Source of the DNA: RGIG995 sp045542115 | GTDB lineage: Bacteria; Bacillota; Clostridia; Oscillospirales; UBA644 | DNA: 64,000 nucleotides | Assembly: GCA_045542115.1 (NCBI GenBank) | Contig: JAZQKK010000019.1 | Location: 124,001 to 188,000 of the forward strand | Direction of reading: 5' to 3' | Shown here: piece by piece, positions 34,754 through 44,885 of the stretch | Layout: every line of letters starts with the position of its first letter | How positions within the stretch are numbered: position 1 is the first letter of the stretch | The notes under the pieces: model-generated | Databases searched by the model: none | What the model was told of the DNA's origin: nothing | What the model saw: the letters and a program-made list of their open reading frames with translations, nothing else | Program-made: the position numbers and the translations under genes

Positions 34754-37246
34754 TTAAGAATTATCCGCCTTGGCAAAGGTCAGCGTCGCGGTGGCGACCT
34801 TGTCAGTCCGGCTTTCGCCGTTCTTGGGCGTTCCGTTAACGGTCAGCACAAAATCCACGAAATCCGCATCAGCAACGGCCTTTTCTTCTGCCGTTTCCAA
34901 AATTTCTTCCGCCGATTCGGGGGTAACGGTCAAGTCGTCATCCGCGTCGGCATCGACAACGGTCAGGGTGGCTTTCACGCCAACGTTGGAATGGTTGACC
35001 ACCGTTACCTTCAACTGATTGTCCTTCCATTCTGCCGGACGGAAGCCTTCAAAGGTGTGGTCTTGCGGTTTCCAAGTCCCTTCGCTTCCGCCGTCATAAT
35101 CAAAGGAAACGTCATCGTTCTCCCAAGCCACGTCCAGGGAATACACTGGGTCGGAAGGAAGCCGACCTTGGTAGTTCACGGTAAGATCCCTGTTCTCCGA
35201 GGGAAGATTAAGACCGGCAAGTTGATTACTCATATCCCGAACTACCGTGTAAGAGGCGATTTCGTATACGTCGGGATCCCCGGATTTTTCGCCCGTATTG
35301 TAATAGCGGAACGTGATGTGGTCCTCATAGAAATCAATTTTCAGGAACTGAACGATTAACGGCTCGGCCACCGCCAATCCACCGCTCTGATATTGGTTAT
35401 TGTAATACCCCATAGATCCCATATGGCAGGAGAGGGCGCCGTTTGTCGTCCAGGAATTGTCCTCATTTTGCGTTTCACTGCCGAAGATGGGACGCACCAA
35501 TTCGGACGAGGCGTACCAAGCATATTCACTGTCACTCCCGTGAACGTGCCCGTAGCAATAAAGCACGTTGGGATATTGTGCCAGGGTCTCCTGAAGAAGA
35601 TTCGTTGCATCCAACCCCGCGCTAACGGGATAATGGCATTGCAGAATCACGGTTTTATCCTGTCCGATCTCTTCCAATTGCGCTGCAACCCATTCCGCCT
35701 GGCTGACGTAAAGGGTGCTGACATCCCCGGTAGGCTGATAGGGAGTATTGACGCTGATAAATTCCATTCCGTTCAACGAATACCGATAGCAGAGCAGTTC
35801 GTTGAATTTGGAGTCGGGATTACGCAAATACGCATCGAAGTCTCCTACGTGCTCAAGGAGATACGAATCCCAATCCCCGGAATACACGGTTCCGCCGGCA
35901 GTATTTCCGGGCTCGGAATCGTGATTGCCGGTGATGGGAAGAACCACGGAATCCGTACTGCCCTGCAGAAGGGTTGCATAAACCGTATCCATAGAATTGC
36001 GGAGATTCTCGTTCGTCCATTCCGCATTCCAATCGTTATTGCTGACGATATCGCCGCCAACAAGGATCACGTTTGCCCCACCTAAAGTATCCCTCAGATA
36101 ATTCACGGCGTTCACCGTTCCCTGACGGATGGGAGAGTTCCAGGACTGAATCCCGTAGTCCACGTGCAAATCGGAGAAACAAGCCACGGAATACAGAGGC
36201 GTCTGTCCGGCGTTGTCGTATTCCGCTTCATTCTGTTGCAGGGTGTACAAGGTAAATTCATTGCTGCTCGGGAGCGTGCCGGAAACCCAACCGGAGCCCG
36301 TAGTCAGAACGTTGGAAAACCGCAGATAATACGTAGTTTCGTCAATGACCGTATATATCTTCATCTTTCTTCCGGAAAGGGTAACGTTCAGATTCTGGGG
36401 GGTGTCCGAAAGAGTCGCCGCCGTAGCGGAAAGATTCAGATATTTTCCTGCGGCATCGGAATAGAAAACGTAAGTCCCGTCACCGTTTTCGGTGATTCGC
36501 CACAGGCTGTCGGTTGCCTTCTCCAAGGTCTTGGGACGGGTTGCGTATTGCAAACCGGCTTCCTTCGGTGCGGCAACGACGCAAGTGTCCATCGTAACGC
36601 CGGCCGCATCCCTCACCGAAGCCCGCCCGAGAGCGTACTGCTCCCCGGAAACGAACTGGCGCATAGGACGGACGAACGTATCCGAATCCGAATCTTGAAT
36701 GGTCTGCAGCCCGAATTCCGTGCTGCTCTCAGTGGCCCCAACGACCCAACGACCGTGAACAGTTGCAGTTCCGCGGGTCATACGCAGATAGTAATTCGTA
36801 CCTTCCACGGTAGTGTAAATTTTAATTTTCCCATCGGAGATGGTGGCATTCAACGCCTGAGGCGTATCGGAAAGAGAGGCTTCCGTCGAACTCATATTCA
36901 GATACTTTCCGGCGTAATCCGACCAAAGGGTAACGGTGTTGGTCGTCGTTGCGTAGGAAATCCGCCACAAGCATTTTTCCCCTGCAGCGACCGTCGCGGG
37001 AGGCATAGCAAGAGCCATCCCTCCTTGATAAGTCTCGGCGGAAACACAGTACGTGGTGCTTGCGCTCACGAGGTTTCCGTTGAAATACATTCTCGTCCCG
37101 TTCATAGTCAGGACGTATTCCTCTCCCGGCACGAAACCGTCGGCGGCGGCAAATCCCGTCTCGGCGGCAACCGAAGAGAGATTCAATCCCGCCAGCAGAG
37201 AAAGACAAAGAACTGCAGCGAGGAAGCAAGCTATCGCTTTACGCAT
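34754..37246 (-). CDS. secreted metallophosphoesterase with two beta-trefoil-like modules
   Basis: 830 aa from the ATG at 37244-37246 (GGAG 11 nt upstream); the earlier in-frame codons are not part of the gene. Signal peptide 1-28 ending SSVAAE. Two related modules (about 36-175 and 178-335, each with LWRI, AGKYLN, LSDTPQ, YYLR) resemble ricin-type beta-trefoils. The calcineurin-like phosphoesterase (350-600) has SDLH (Asp359, His361), VGGDIV, GNHD (His442), QCHYP and GHVH (His567, His569), so it is likely active. The C-terminal domain (about 690-830) is shared with neighbouring exoproteins. The substrate, perhaps a phosphorylated glycan, is inferred. Last gene of a three-gene operon. Confidence 0.85.
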   Translation of the reverse strand: MRKAIACFLAAVLCLSLLAGLNLSSVAAETGFAAADGFVPGEEYVLTMNGTRMYFNGNLVSASTTYCVSAETYQGGMALAMPPATVAAGEKCLWRISYATTTNTVTLWSDYAGKYLNMSSTEASLSDTPQALNATISDGKIKIYTTVEGTNYYLRMTRGTATVHGRWVVGATESSTEFGLQTIQDSDSDTFVRPMRQFVSGEQYALGRASVRDAAGVTMDTCVVAAPKEAGLQYATRPKTLEKATDSLWRITENGDGTYVFYSDAAGKYLNLSATAATLSDTPQNLNVTLSGRKMKIYTVIDETTYYLRFSNVLTTGSGWVSGTLPSSNEFTLYTLQQNEAEYDNAGQTPLYSVACFSDLHVDYGIQSWNSPIRQGTVNAVNYLRDTLGGANVILVGGDIVSNNDWNAEWTNENLRNSMDTVYATLLQGSTDSVVLPITGNHDSEPGNTAGGTVYSGDWDSYLLEHVGDFDAYLRNPDSKFNELLCYRYSLNGMEFISVNTPYQPTGDVSTLYVSQAEWVAAQLEEIGQDKTVILQCHYPVSAGLDATNLLQETLAQYPNVLYCYGHVHGSDSEYAWYASSELVRPIFGSETQNEDNSWTTNGALSCHMGSMGYYNNQYQSGGLAVAEPLIVQFLKIDFYEDHITFRYYNTGEKSGDPDVYEIASYTVVRDMSNQLAGLNLPSENRDLTVNYQGRLPSDPVYSLDVAWENDDVSFDYDGGSEGTWKPQDHTFEGFRPAEWKDNQLKVTVVNHSNVGVKATLTVVDADADDDLTVTPESAEEILETAEEKAVADADFVDFVLTVNGTPKNGESRTDKVATATLTFAKADNS
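34791..35127. repeat. 337-bp direct repeat, copy 1 (C-terminal domain coding)
   Basis: This segment matches 37375-37711 with about 7 mismatches and no gap. It encodes the last part of the metallophosphoesterase. The identity stops sharply at both ends. Confidence 0.9.
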
Positions 37247-37343
37247 TTGAAACCATTCTCCTTCTACGTGTCTTTTGAATTGTATTACAGTTCGTATACA
37301 ATATCGTAGCCTGAATGTAAAATTCCCATTCAAGCCCGACTTC

Positions 37344-39212
37344 TTATTCCGCTTTCGCGAAAGAGAGCGTAGCGGTGGCGACCGTGTCGGTCCGGCTTTC
37401 GCCGTTCTTGGGCGTTCCGTTAACGGTCAGCACAAAATCCACGAAATCCGCATCGGCAACGGCCTTTTCTTCTGCCGTTTCCAAAATTTCTTCCGCCGAT
37501 TCGGGGGTAACGGTCAAGTCGTCATCCGCGTCGGCATCGACCACGGTCAGGGTGGCTTTCACGCCAACGTTGGAATGGTTGACCACCGTTACCTTCAACT
37601 GATTGTCCTTCCATTCTGCCGGACGGAAGCCTTCAAAGGTGTGGTCTTGCGGATTCCAGGTCCCTTCGCTTCCACCGTCATAATCAAAGGAAACGTCATC
37701 GTTCTCCCAAGTGATATCCAGATAATAGGTGGGTTCGGCGGGGATTCTGTCACTGTAGGTCACCGTCAAATCCGATTGGGAAATTTGCAGATAGTCCTTC
37801 ACCAATTCAAACCGGACCCCATTCAAATAGGCACCACCGGAACAAGACAAGGTGACAGGAACGTTTTCTCCGGCGGGAAGGTAGATTTCCTCTGCCGAAA
37901 CAAAGAGCCAAGCGTCGCCGTAAAGTCCCTTATCGGAAGTAGATTTGTAATAGGTGGTTCTGGGACGTTGCGTGTCAAAAAGGGCCACTTCTCTTTCAGC
38001 GACGGAAAGGGAGAAGGGTTTGGCGCTATTATCCGAATTGGAAGAATAAGGAATCAGCACCTTATACACGCCGGCGGTGGGAATATCCACGTTCCACGTC
38101 ACAGTCGCAAGCTGATTTCCGGCGTTAAAGCACGCTCCGTCAAAGGCGGAAAGGGTGGTGTCGTCCTGTACCAAAGAATACTCGGCTCCGGAAGCGGTAT
38201 ACGTATCGGCGGAAGTCAGCCATTCGGAGGCGGGCCAAAGTTGCAAATCAGCCAACATCGGAGCCCCGTTCGTGCCGTTCATCCCCAAAACCAAGGTGTT
38301 GCTTCCAGGAACCAACGTCACTTTAACGATATAATAACTCCACGTAATATCCGTGGTATCGGTTTTGTCGCCCCAGTAGTTGGTATTGCGTTTGGTGGTG
38401 ACGGTCTGAGCCGCCCCGTTTACCGTTACGGTCAACATCCGCGCCGTAGAATTCCCGGTGGCATTGTTATAGTTGATGGCCAGATAATAATCGCCGGGGC
38501 GGTCTACGTCAAAGGTGTAGGTAACGGTGCGGCCGTCCCCATTGTTCCCGAAACTCCAATAAGTCACGTCGTGGGCCGTTCCCATTTTAAACCCTTGGCT
38601 CACCGCCGTTTCCGACGTGTCGGAAGGGGTTCCGTTCTCAGGCAGCAGGGTAATTGCGGTTTGCGCCGTGCCAACGGCAAAATCCTGGATGAGGGAGGCC
38701 GTCAGGTCGGAGAGCATCGGACCTTTCGCGCTTCCGTTCAAGGAAAACTTCACAACGTTTTCCCCTTCCGTAAAGGTCACGGGCACTCTTTGATAGGTCC
38801 AGACCCCCGCGACATTATCCCCCCACTTGGTAGAGTTTTTCTGGAAGGCTACTTCGGTAGCGGCGCCGCCGTTGACCGAAATATTGTAATATCGCACACT
38901 GGAATCCGCACTGTTGTAAAGAACCCACAGGTCATAGTTCCCGGCGGTTTTTACGTCAAATGCGTAGGAAAACGCATCCCCGCTGGTGTGGTTCCCGGGG
39001 TTCACGTATTCCACCCCCGTCGGCCCCGTCCCCCGGTTGCCGGCATCGCTCATCTGGGCGTGAAGGATGGTGGCATCCATTGCACGGCTGACAAGGACGG
39101 AGGAGTCCGCATCAGCGGAACCGTCCGCAGCGGCAGACGAGAAGGGAATTGCGGCAAGCAGGCTCGTTAAGAGTGCAAGGGTCAGAATAATTGCCAAAAT
39201 CGACTTTTTCAT
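37344..39212 (-). CDS. secreted multi-module carbohydrate-binding-like protein
   Basis: 622 aa, ATG after AAAGGAGATGGAATAAA. Signal peptide 1-28 (MKKSILAIILTLALLTSLLAA, end SSAAA). Three beta-sandwich modules at about 40-175, 180-325 and 335-490 share patterns such as YTFDV..PGDYYLAINYNN, VKVTLVPGSNTLVLGMNGT and APMLADLQLWP, like CBM6/CBM35-type modules. No catalytic domain is visible. The C-terminal domain (about 500-622) is almost identical to that of the downstream metallophosphoesterase. It lies 18 bp after the GH2 gene and likely binds the same glycan. Confidence 0.8.
   Translation of the reverse strand: MKKSILAIILTLALLTSLLAAIPFSSAAADGSADADSSVLVSRAMDATILHAQMSDAGNRGTGPTGVEYVNPGNHTSGDAFSYAFDVKTAGNYDLWVLYNSADSSVRYYNISVNGGAATEVAFQKNSTKWGDNVAGVWTYQRVPVTFTEGENVVKFSLNGSAKGPMLSDLTASLIQDFAVGTAQTAITLLPENGTPSDTSETAVSQGFKMGTAHDVTYWSFGNNGDGRTVTYTFDVDRPGDYYLAINYNNATGNSTARMLTVTVNGAAQTVTTKRNTNYWGDKTDTTDITWSYYIVKVTLVPGSNTLVLGMNGTNGAPMLADLQLWPASEWLTSADTYTASGAEYSLVQDDTTLSAFDGACFNAGNQLATVTWNVDIPTAGVYKVLIPYSSNSDNSAKPFSLSVAEREVALFDTQRPRTTYYKSTSDKGLYGDAWLFVSAEEIYLPAGENVPVTLSCSGGAYLNGVRFELVKDYLQISQSDLTVTYSDRIPAEPTYYLDITWENDDVSFDYDGGSEGTWNPQDHTFEGFRPAEWKDNQLKVTVVNHSNVGVKATLTVVDADADDDLTVTPESAEEILETAEEKAVADADFVDFVLTVNGTPKNGESRTDTVATATLSFAKAE
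37375..37711. repeat. 337-bp direct repeat, copy 2 (C-terminal domain coding)
   Basis: About 98 percent identical to 34791-35127. It encodes the C-terminal domain of the carbohydrate-binding-like protein, in the same frame as copy 1. Confidence 0.9.
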
Positions 39213-39230
39213 TTTATTCCATCTCCTTTG

Positions 39231-42200
39231 TTAATTTACAGAATCTATGGCTAATGTCAGCGTTCCCACGGGAACGGTAGTCATTGCTTGGGTAGGTGCG
39301 GGGGCAGACAGATAGACGGTGTAGCAAACTTCGTCTCCCTCCCACAGTTCCGTCGGGGCGTTTTCTTCTCCGTTGGCAAGCAACGTAACGGAATAATCGG
39401 GATACTCACCCTTGGGGGCATATCGCAACGCGACAGCAAGGTCGGTCTCGCCCACGTTTTTCACCGAAATGGAAGCGTCGGTGATTTGGTCTCCGGTACG
39501 GTGGACCCATTCGCTCTTTTCGTATTGATGGGTCTGCCCATTCCAACTTCCCTTTTCATAGGTGAAATTCATATGAGTCCAAGTCACGTCAAAGTCGCTG
39601 ACCGCGGGGGCTTCTTCGACCAATTCCAGCCGCACGCCGCTCAGGTAAGCACCGCCCGACCAGGACAGGGCGACGGGAAGATTTTCCCCTGCCTTCAGGG
39701 AAAATTCTTCGGTGGTGACGAATTTCCACGCCACACCGTAGGGATTCACGCCGCTGCCGGAACCGGTACCGGTCCGTTTTCCGGTGGTAGCCACGGTGGT
39801 TCCGTCCACCACAAGGTTGATGGGGACATCACTTCCGCCGCTGGAATAGGGAATCACGGCACGGTAGGTCCCACTGACGGGAATCGTCACGTTCCAGGTC
39901 AACGTACCCAGAGAGTTGCCCGTATTGTAGGCGGTTCCGTCAAACGCGGAGGAAGAAGAAAGCGAAACCGCGTTTCCTCCGGCCGCCAGGTCATCTGCCC
40001 CGGTGTGGAATTCGCTTTCCGGCCACAGGTACAAGCCGGAAACAGCGGGAGACGCCTCTCCCTTCCGGGCAAGGAACAGTTCGTTGTTCCCTTCCTGCAA
40101 GGTGACCTTGACCACAAAATAGGAATTGGTTGCAAACCAAGACGTGGCATTCGCCGCGCAAGCAATCCGTTGCGCCTCTCCGTCATTGACCGAAAGGTGT
40201 AAGTAGCGGGTGCCGGTCGTGTTGTATCCCACGGCCACGTAATAGTCCCCGGCGTAGGGAGCGTTCACCGAGAAGACGAACGAGCCGTCTTTGTTGTTGT
40301 GGTCGGCAAACAGTCCGTCTCCGGATTGAATCTTGTACTCCTGGCTGACCGTCGATTCCCACCGGACGCCGTCGGCCAAGGAGTTTACTCCGTCCACGGT
40401 CTTGATTGCGGGATAGTAGGTGGTATGTTCGACGTTGCCGATTTCCGAGGGAATAACGGTAATGGAATGGGTGGCGGAAACGGTGTCAAACTGTCCGTCC
40501 CCTTCCAGGGTGGCTTTCAGAACCACGGTACCGGGCTGACCGGTGAGGGTCACGCGGCCACGGACGGCATCCACCGTCGCCGGACCGGAGACCACCGAAT
40601 AGGTAATCTGACCGGAAGATTGTCCCCCTTCTGCCGTTACGGCGAAGGGCTTGGAATCTACCGTCTTTTTGGTGGGCGTGGTGTCGGAAAATTGAAATTC
40701 ACTTTCAGGAATATCGTGAAAATACCAATACGCACGGTTGGTTACCAGGTTGCCGGGCAAGTAATTGCTTTCCTCGTCCATAAACAAGGTCCCCTCTTCC
40801 GAAATCGCCAAAACCATTCCGGAATCCACGTGTTTCAGATAATCGAAATGCTCGGTTTCGGTCACACGGGTCCACAGGGCATTTCTGCCGGTTTCTCCGG
40901 CGGCCATCCAGGCGGTTTGTCCGTCGGAAACCAACAGTTTTCCGGACTTGCGGTTGACCACGTAAATCAACCCTTCCGGTGTGGTGACCAGATTCCAGGA
41001 GGCGTCGGAAGAAACGGTATCGGTTCCCATAATAACGGGAGCGAGCGCCGTAGCGGACAGACGGGTATTGTCAACGCAAGAGGCGTCAACCACCGTGGGA
41101 GTGACGGGAGACACTTCCACCGGAATCAAGGTCAGCCCCCCAATTAGGGTTCCGCCGGTGGGAACGTGGATGACAACTTCATTGGTTCCGGGTGCCAAAT
41201 AGGCTTCCGTCTCTTCATATCCCCAGGTCGCCCCGTAGTTGGGGGAAACCTTCTTCCCGGTAAAGAGGGCCTGGGTCGTGCCGTTGAGTTCCAGAGAAAC
41301 TTCCCGGAGAGACCCGTTGGGGGTGGAGAAGAAGAAGGCAATGCGATAGATTCCGGCAGGTTGGTCGGAAATGTTCCAGACCACGGAACCGCCGGTGCTT
41401 CCTACGTCTATCCCCTTGCCATCGAAGGAGGAGGGGTAATCTTTTATCTTATCGTCTCCGTCGGAGTTGGGAAGGACTGCTTCCGGGGCGGTGTAAACGT
41501 CGTCCACCGGCCAGAACACCAATTCTTTCAGGTTCGCCCCCACTGCGGTGCCGGAATCAAAGGTGATTTTGTTTTCGCCGGCCTGCAAGGGCACTTGAAT
41601 GATTCGATAGGACCAGAACGTTCCCCAGGCTCCGTTGGATAAGAAGGAATACTCTCCGAGTTTGGTGCCGTTGACCGAAACGGCCATCGTCTTGGCACAT
41701 TCCCCGTACACGTTATCACCGTTGGCATTTTTGGACGTGGTGCCGTTGTTGTAGTTGACGGCCATATAATAGTTGCCGGCTTCGTTTGCGGTGAAGGTAT
41801 ATTCCGCCGTTCCGGAGGTGCCGTTAAAGTCCACGTACTTGTTTACGTAGTCGTAATCTTTGAGCACCAATCCGTCGGAAATGGTAACGTCGTTGGCGGA
41901 AACGATGTTCGACCCAAGGGAGTTGCTTCCCGTTCCTGGCCAGAACATTCCCTCATCGGTGCCGAAGATTTCTTCCATTACGAACATCGGAACGTCCTCT
42001 CCGGCCACGTAAACGGCGGCACGAACGGTGGTCTCCAATTCCACCTCAAACGCGCCCGTATATTTATTGGAAGATTTGTCGGGAACCGTACCGTCGGTGG
42101 TATAGTAGATTTCAAAGGTGTCTTTGGCGGGATTTCCCCGAAGAGCCAGCTGCTGAACGTCAATGGAGACCAAATTCGAGGTCAATTGCCGTTTTTCGCC

Positions 42201-44726
42201 CACAATCGAGGCAGCGGTAAACAGAATGTCGCCGGCATCCTGGGTGGGCGCGACGAAAACTTTGTTCAAGCCCATAAAGGCGTTGCGGTTGTAATTCACG
42301 TGGCTTTCCGTGTCGGTGGGAGAGCCGTTGTCGGCGGCCTTGACGTAAGCGGGGCCGGAGACGTAATAGTAGGCGCGGTTTTCCCCGTAGGGATAGAAAT
42401 TACCGTCTTTATCCACGGTAGTAACCGTCACTTGTCCTACCCAGGAGGGGTCTTGGGGAAGTTCTTCCCCGGTGGTATTTTCCAGAACGATGCCGGAAGG
42501 CGCCGAGGCAGTGACGTAAGTATCTTTCAAAACTTCCTTCCCTTCGGCGTCGTAACCGATGGCGGTCAGCGTGCCGGGGGTGTAAGGAACGTTGAAATCA
42601 AACTGGATTTCCAGATGTTCCCGTTGGTCTATCGGCCCCCGGGTCTGGGTTCCAATCAGTTCTCCGTTCAGATAGAGAGCCACCGTATCGCAATTGGAAT
42701 AGACCCAAACGGGGATGACCGTTCCCTCTTCCATTGTGGGATGGGTCCAGGAGGGCAAAATGTGAAGCACCGGCTCCTCGGTCCACATACTCTGATAGAG
42801 ATAGAACATACTCTTCTCAAACAGGGCGGTATCCACAGCGCCGCTATGGAACATCCGGTAGGGCCAGCCGCCGAGAACGTAGTTGGCTTCCCCTAAGTAG
42901 TCGAATCCGGTCCAGCGGAATTCCCCGATTCGCCAATCTTCGTCTCTCGTCCGGGTCCAATGCTCCCGAACCGAGACCTGACTGGTGGCATTGTCGTAGT
43001 CGGAAGGCCAGATGCGAGCCGCCACGGCGGAAGAAGACCAGTCGTATTTAAAAATTTCTTTTTCGGTCAGGTGGGGAATGGTGTTGCCGGAACCGGTTTC
43101 AGAAATCCGACCCCGGAACCAAGTCTGCGTCCGGTAAACGCCCCGGACCGCGTGGGTATGGGGGGCTTCGGTGGCAATGAGGGGCAATGTGGAAATGGGT
43201 TGGGTAAAGGTGGCAGGTTCGCTCTGTCCGTTTGCACCGGGAATATCAACGCCCGTGTGAATGGCACTGCCGGTGGTGGGACGGGTGGTATCAAACTGAT
43301 GAATAAAATCGCTGATGCCGGTATTGTCGTGGGAGCTTCCGGTTTCGTTCCCGATGGACCAGACCACCACGGAGGGATGGTTCCGGTCTCTCCGGACCCA
43401 ATATTCGAAGTCCCGTTGCCAATATTCTTTAAACCAGCGAGTTGCGTAGTCGCCGGCAACCTTCCCCTTCTCCCCTTCGGAGAATTCATCCAGAACCATC
43501 ATACCCATTTCGTTACAGAGTTGATAGAAGATGGGGGGGCAGGCGTTGTGGGCGGTGCGGATGCAGTTGACTCCCATATTCTTCATCATCTGAATCTTAT
43601 AGCGAATCATATTGTCCGACTGGGCGGCACCTACGGCGCCCAGAGCCCAGTGATTGGCAACCCCCTTCAACTCGGTGTTGACCCCATTGAGATAAAGGCC
43701 GTTGACGTCGTAGGAAATGTGCCGGAAGCCAAACTCGGTAAAATAATCATCCAAAACCGTATCCCCGAGAAGGATTTCGGTGTGTACGTAATACAAATTG
43801 GGAGAATCCACGCTCCACAACAGGGGATTGTCCACGTGAGCGGTCTGGGTGACGGTGAAATCGCCCCCCGCCGCAACGGTCACGGGATTCCCGGTCACCT
43901 GAGCAACCTGAGAATCGTCAGATTTTTGATAAAGGGTGGAGCGGACGGAAACGTCCACGTCCGACGCCCCTTCGTTTTTCACCAGCGTTTCCAGGTTGAC
44001 GTCCCCGTTGGGGGCTCCCTTAAATTCGCCGGGGGTGGTCACGTAGGTTCCGTTTTCCGCAATATGTACGTCTTCCGTGGAGACGACCCAGACGTGGCTG
44101 TAAATCCCCGAGCCGGTGTACCAACGGGCGGAGGGCAACACGGAGTTGTCCACCTTCACGGCGACTGTAACGGAATCTTTGCCCTGGACCTGTTGGGTAA
44201 TATCACAGGAAAAAGAAATCCAACCGTATTCCTGGCCGCCCACCTCTTCCCCGTCCACGTAGACGGTGCTGTTGGTATAGACCCCGTCAAAGGCCAGAGA
44301 GACCTTTCGTCCGTCCCGCCATTCTGCGGGGATGGAGATGGTTTTCCGGTACCAACCGATGCCGCCGGGCAGATAGCCACCGGAACCGCCGGACGCGTGG
44401 GCCTTGTCGTATTCCCCTTCAATGCCCCAGTCGTGGGGAAGGTTCAACGTCCGCCAGGCCGAATCGTCAAAGTCTTTGGCGGCCGCACCGGAAACGTCTG
44501 CTTGCATAAATTTCCAGTTCAGGTCAATCTTTGCCCGATACCGCTGTGCGGTCTTATCCACGTTTTCAAAAGTTTCAATATATTCAAAATCATTTTGCGT
44601 TTGCTGTTTCATCGTTTTAACTTCTGCACCTTTCGTTATCATCTGTGAAATCTGTGGGAAAATTCCACTTCCTAATAGGGCGATACACAAGACCATTGCG
44701 GTGCATAGCCAAACCCTTTTCCCCAT
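39231..44726 (-). CDS. secreted giant GH2 beta-galactosidase-type enzyme
   Basis: 1831 aa from the ATG at 44724-44726, 9 nt after AAAGGAG; an upstream TTG lacks a site. Signal anchor/peptide at 1-30. GH2 sugar-binding domain (about 70-235: LNLPHDWGIEGEY, GGIGWYRK), Ig-like domain, and TIM barrel with acid/base Glu461 in SIGNET and nucleophile Glu520 in IATEAPHTH followed by RGVY. After it come a chitobiase-C-like piece (YYTTDGTVPDKSS), carbohydrate-binding modules (about 950-1240), a trefoil-like module (about 1235-1350), a Big-type Ig domain (about 1355-1430), two more binding modules (about 1430-1700) and a C-terminal domain related to its neighbours. It cleaves beta-galactosides outside the cell. 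First gene of the operon. Confidence 0.9.
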   Translation of the reverse strand: MGKRVWLCTAMVLCIALLGSGIFPQISQMITKGAEVKTMKQQTQNDFEYIETFENVDKTAQRYRAKIDLNWKFMQADVSGAAAKDFDDSAWRTLNLPHDWGIEGEYDKAHASGGSGGYLPGGIGWYRKTISIPAEWRDGRKVSLAFDGVYTNSTVYVDGEEVGGQEYGWISFSCDITQQVQGKDSVTVAVKVDNSVLPSARWYTGSGIYSHVWVVSTEDVHIAENGTYVTTPGEFKGAPNGDVNLETLVKNEGASDVDVSVRSTLYQKSDDSQVAQVTGNPVTVAAGGDFTVTQTAHVDNPLLWSVDSPNLYYVHTEILLGDTVLDDYFTEFGFRHISYDVNGLYLNGVNTELKGVANHWALGAVGAAQSDNMIRYKIQMMKNMGVNCIRTAHNACPPIFYQLCNEMGMMVLDEFSEGEKGKVAGDYATRWFKEYWQRDFEYWVRRDRNHPSVVVWSIGNETGSSHDNTGISDFIHQFDTTRPTTGSAIHTGVDIPGANGQSEPATFTQPISTLPLIATEAPHTHAVRGVYRTQTWFRGRISETGSGNTIPHLTEKEIFKYDWSSSAVAARIWPSDYDNATSQVSVREHWTRTRDEDWRIGEFRWTGFDYLGEANYVLGGWPYRMFHSGAVDTALFEKSMFYLYQSMWTEEPVLHILPSWTHPTMEEGTVIPVWVYSNCDTVALYLNGELIGTQTRGPIDQREHLEIQFDFNVPYTPGTLTAIGYDAEGKEVLKDTYVTASAPSGIVLENTTGEELPQDPSWVGQVTVTTVDKDGNFYPYGENRAYYYVSGPAYVKAADNGSPTDTESHVNYNRNAFMGLNKVFVAPTQDAGDILFTAASIVGEKRQLTSNLVSIDVQQLALRGNPAKDTFEIYYTTDGTVPDKSSNKYTGAFEVELETTVRAAVYVAGEDVPMFVMEEIFGTDEGMFWPGTGSNSLGSNIVSANDVTISDGLVLKDYDYVNKYVDFNGTSGTAEYTFTANEAGNYYMAVNYNNGTTSKNANGDNVYGECAKTMAVSVNGTKLGEYSFLSNGAWGTFWSYRIIQVPLQAGENKITFDSGTAVGANLKELVFWPVDDVYTAPEAVLPNSDGDDKIKDYPSSFDGKGIDVGSTGGSVVWNISDQPAGIYRIAFFFSTPNGSLREVSLELNGTTQALFTGKKVSPNYGATWGYEETEAYLAPGTNEVVIHVPTGGTLIGGLTLIPVEVSPVTPTVVDASCVDNTRLSATALAPVIMGTDTVSSDASWNLVTTPEGLIYVVNRKSGKLLVSDGQTAWMAAGETGRNALWTRVTETEHFDYLKHVDSGMVLAISEEGTLFMDEESNYLPGNLVTNRAYWYFHDIPESEFQFSDTTPTKKTVDSKPFAVTAEGGQSSGQITYSVVSGPATVDAVRGRVTLTGQPGTVVLKATLEGDGQFDTVSATHSITVIPSEIGNVEHTTYYPAIKTVDGVNSLADGVRWESTVSQEYKIQSGDGLFADHNNKDGSFVFSVNAPYAGDYYVAVGYNTTGTRYLHLSVNDGEAQRIACAANATSWFATNSYFVVKVTLQEGNNELFLARKGEASPAVSGLYLWPESEFHTGADDLAAGGNAVSLSSSSAFDGTAYNTGNSLGTLTWNVTIPVSGTYRAVIPYSSGGSDVPINLVVDGTTVATTGKRTGTGSGSGVNPYGVAWKFVTTEEFSLKAGENLPVALSWSGGAYLSGVRLELVEEAPAVSDFDVTWTHMNFTYEKGSWNGQTHQYEKSEWVHRTGDQITDASISVKNVGETDLAVALRYAPKGEYPDYSVTLLANGEENAPTELWEGDEVCYTVYLSAPAPTQAMTTVPVGTLTLAIDSVN

Positions 44727-44788
44727 TCCGCGGTACTCCTTTTTTGAAAATTTATCCAAATAGGTTTTAACTTTTTAGGATATACTCC

Positions 44789-44828
44789 TTGACAATACCA
44801 TTATACTATGTTATAATCAAAATGTAAA
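44789..44828. promoter_or_regulatory. overlapping divergent promoters (GH2 operon and AraC gene)
   Basis: Plus strand: TTGACA (44789-44794), 17 nt, TATAAT (44812-44817) for the AraC gene. Minus strand: TTTACA (44828-44823), 17 nt, TATAAT (44805-44800) for the GH2 operon. The two promoters lie inside each other, so polymerases exclude one another. Confidence 0.8.
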
Positions 44829-44885
44829 TTGAAAATATGGCATAAATTTTTAGAAATATGAAACTGTTTTTAAGGAATATGAAAG

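Noticed and set aside
34791..37711. Insertion element
   Set aside because: The repeated DNA is in-frame coding for a protein domain, has no terminal inverted repeats and no transposase.
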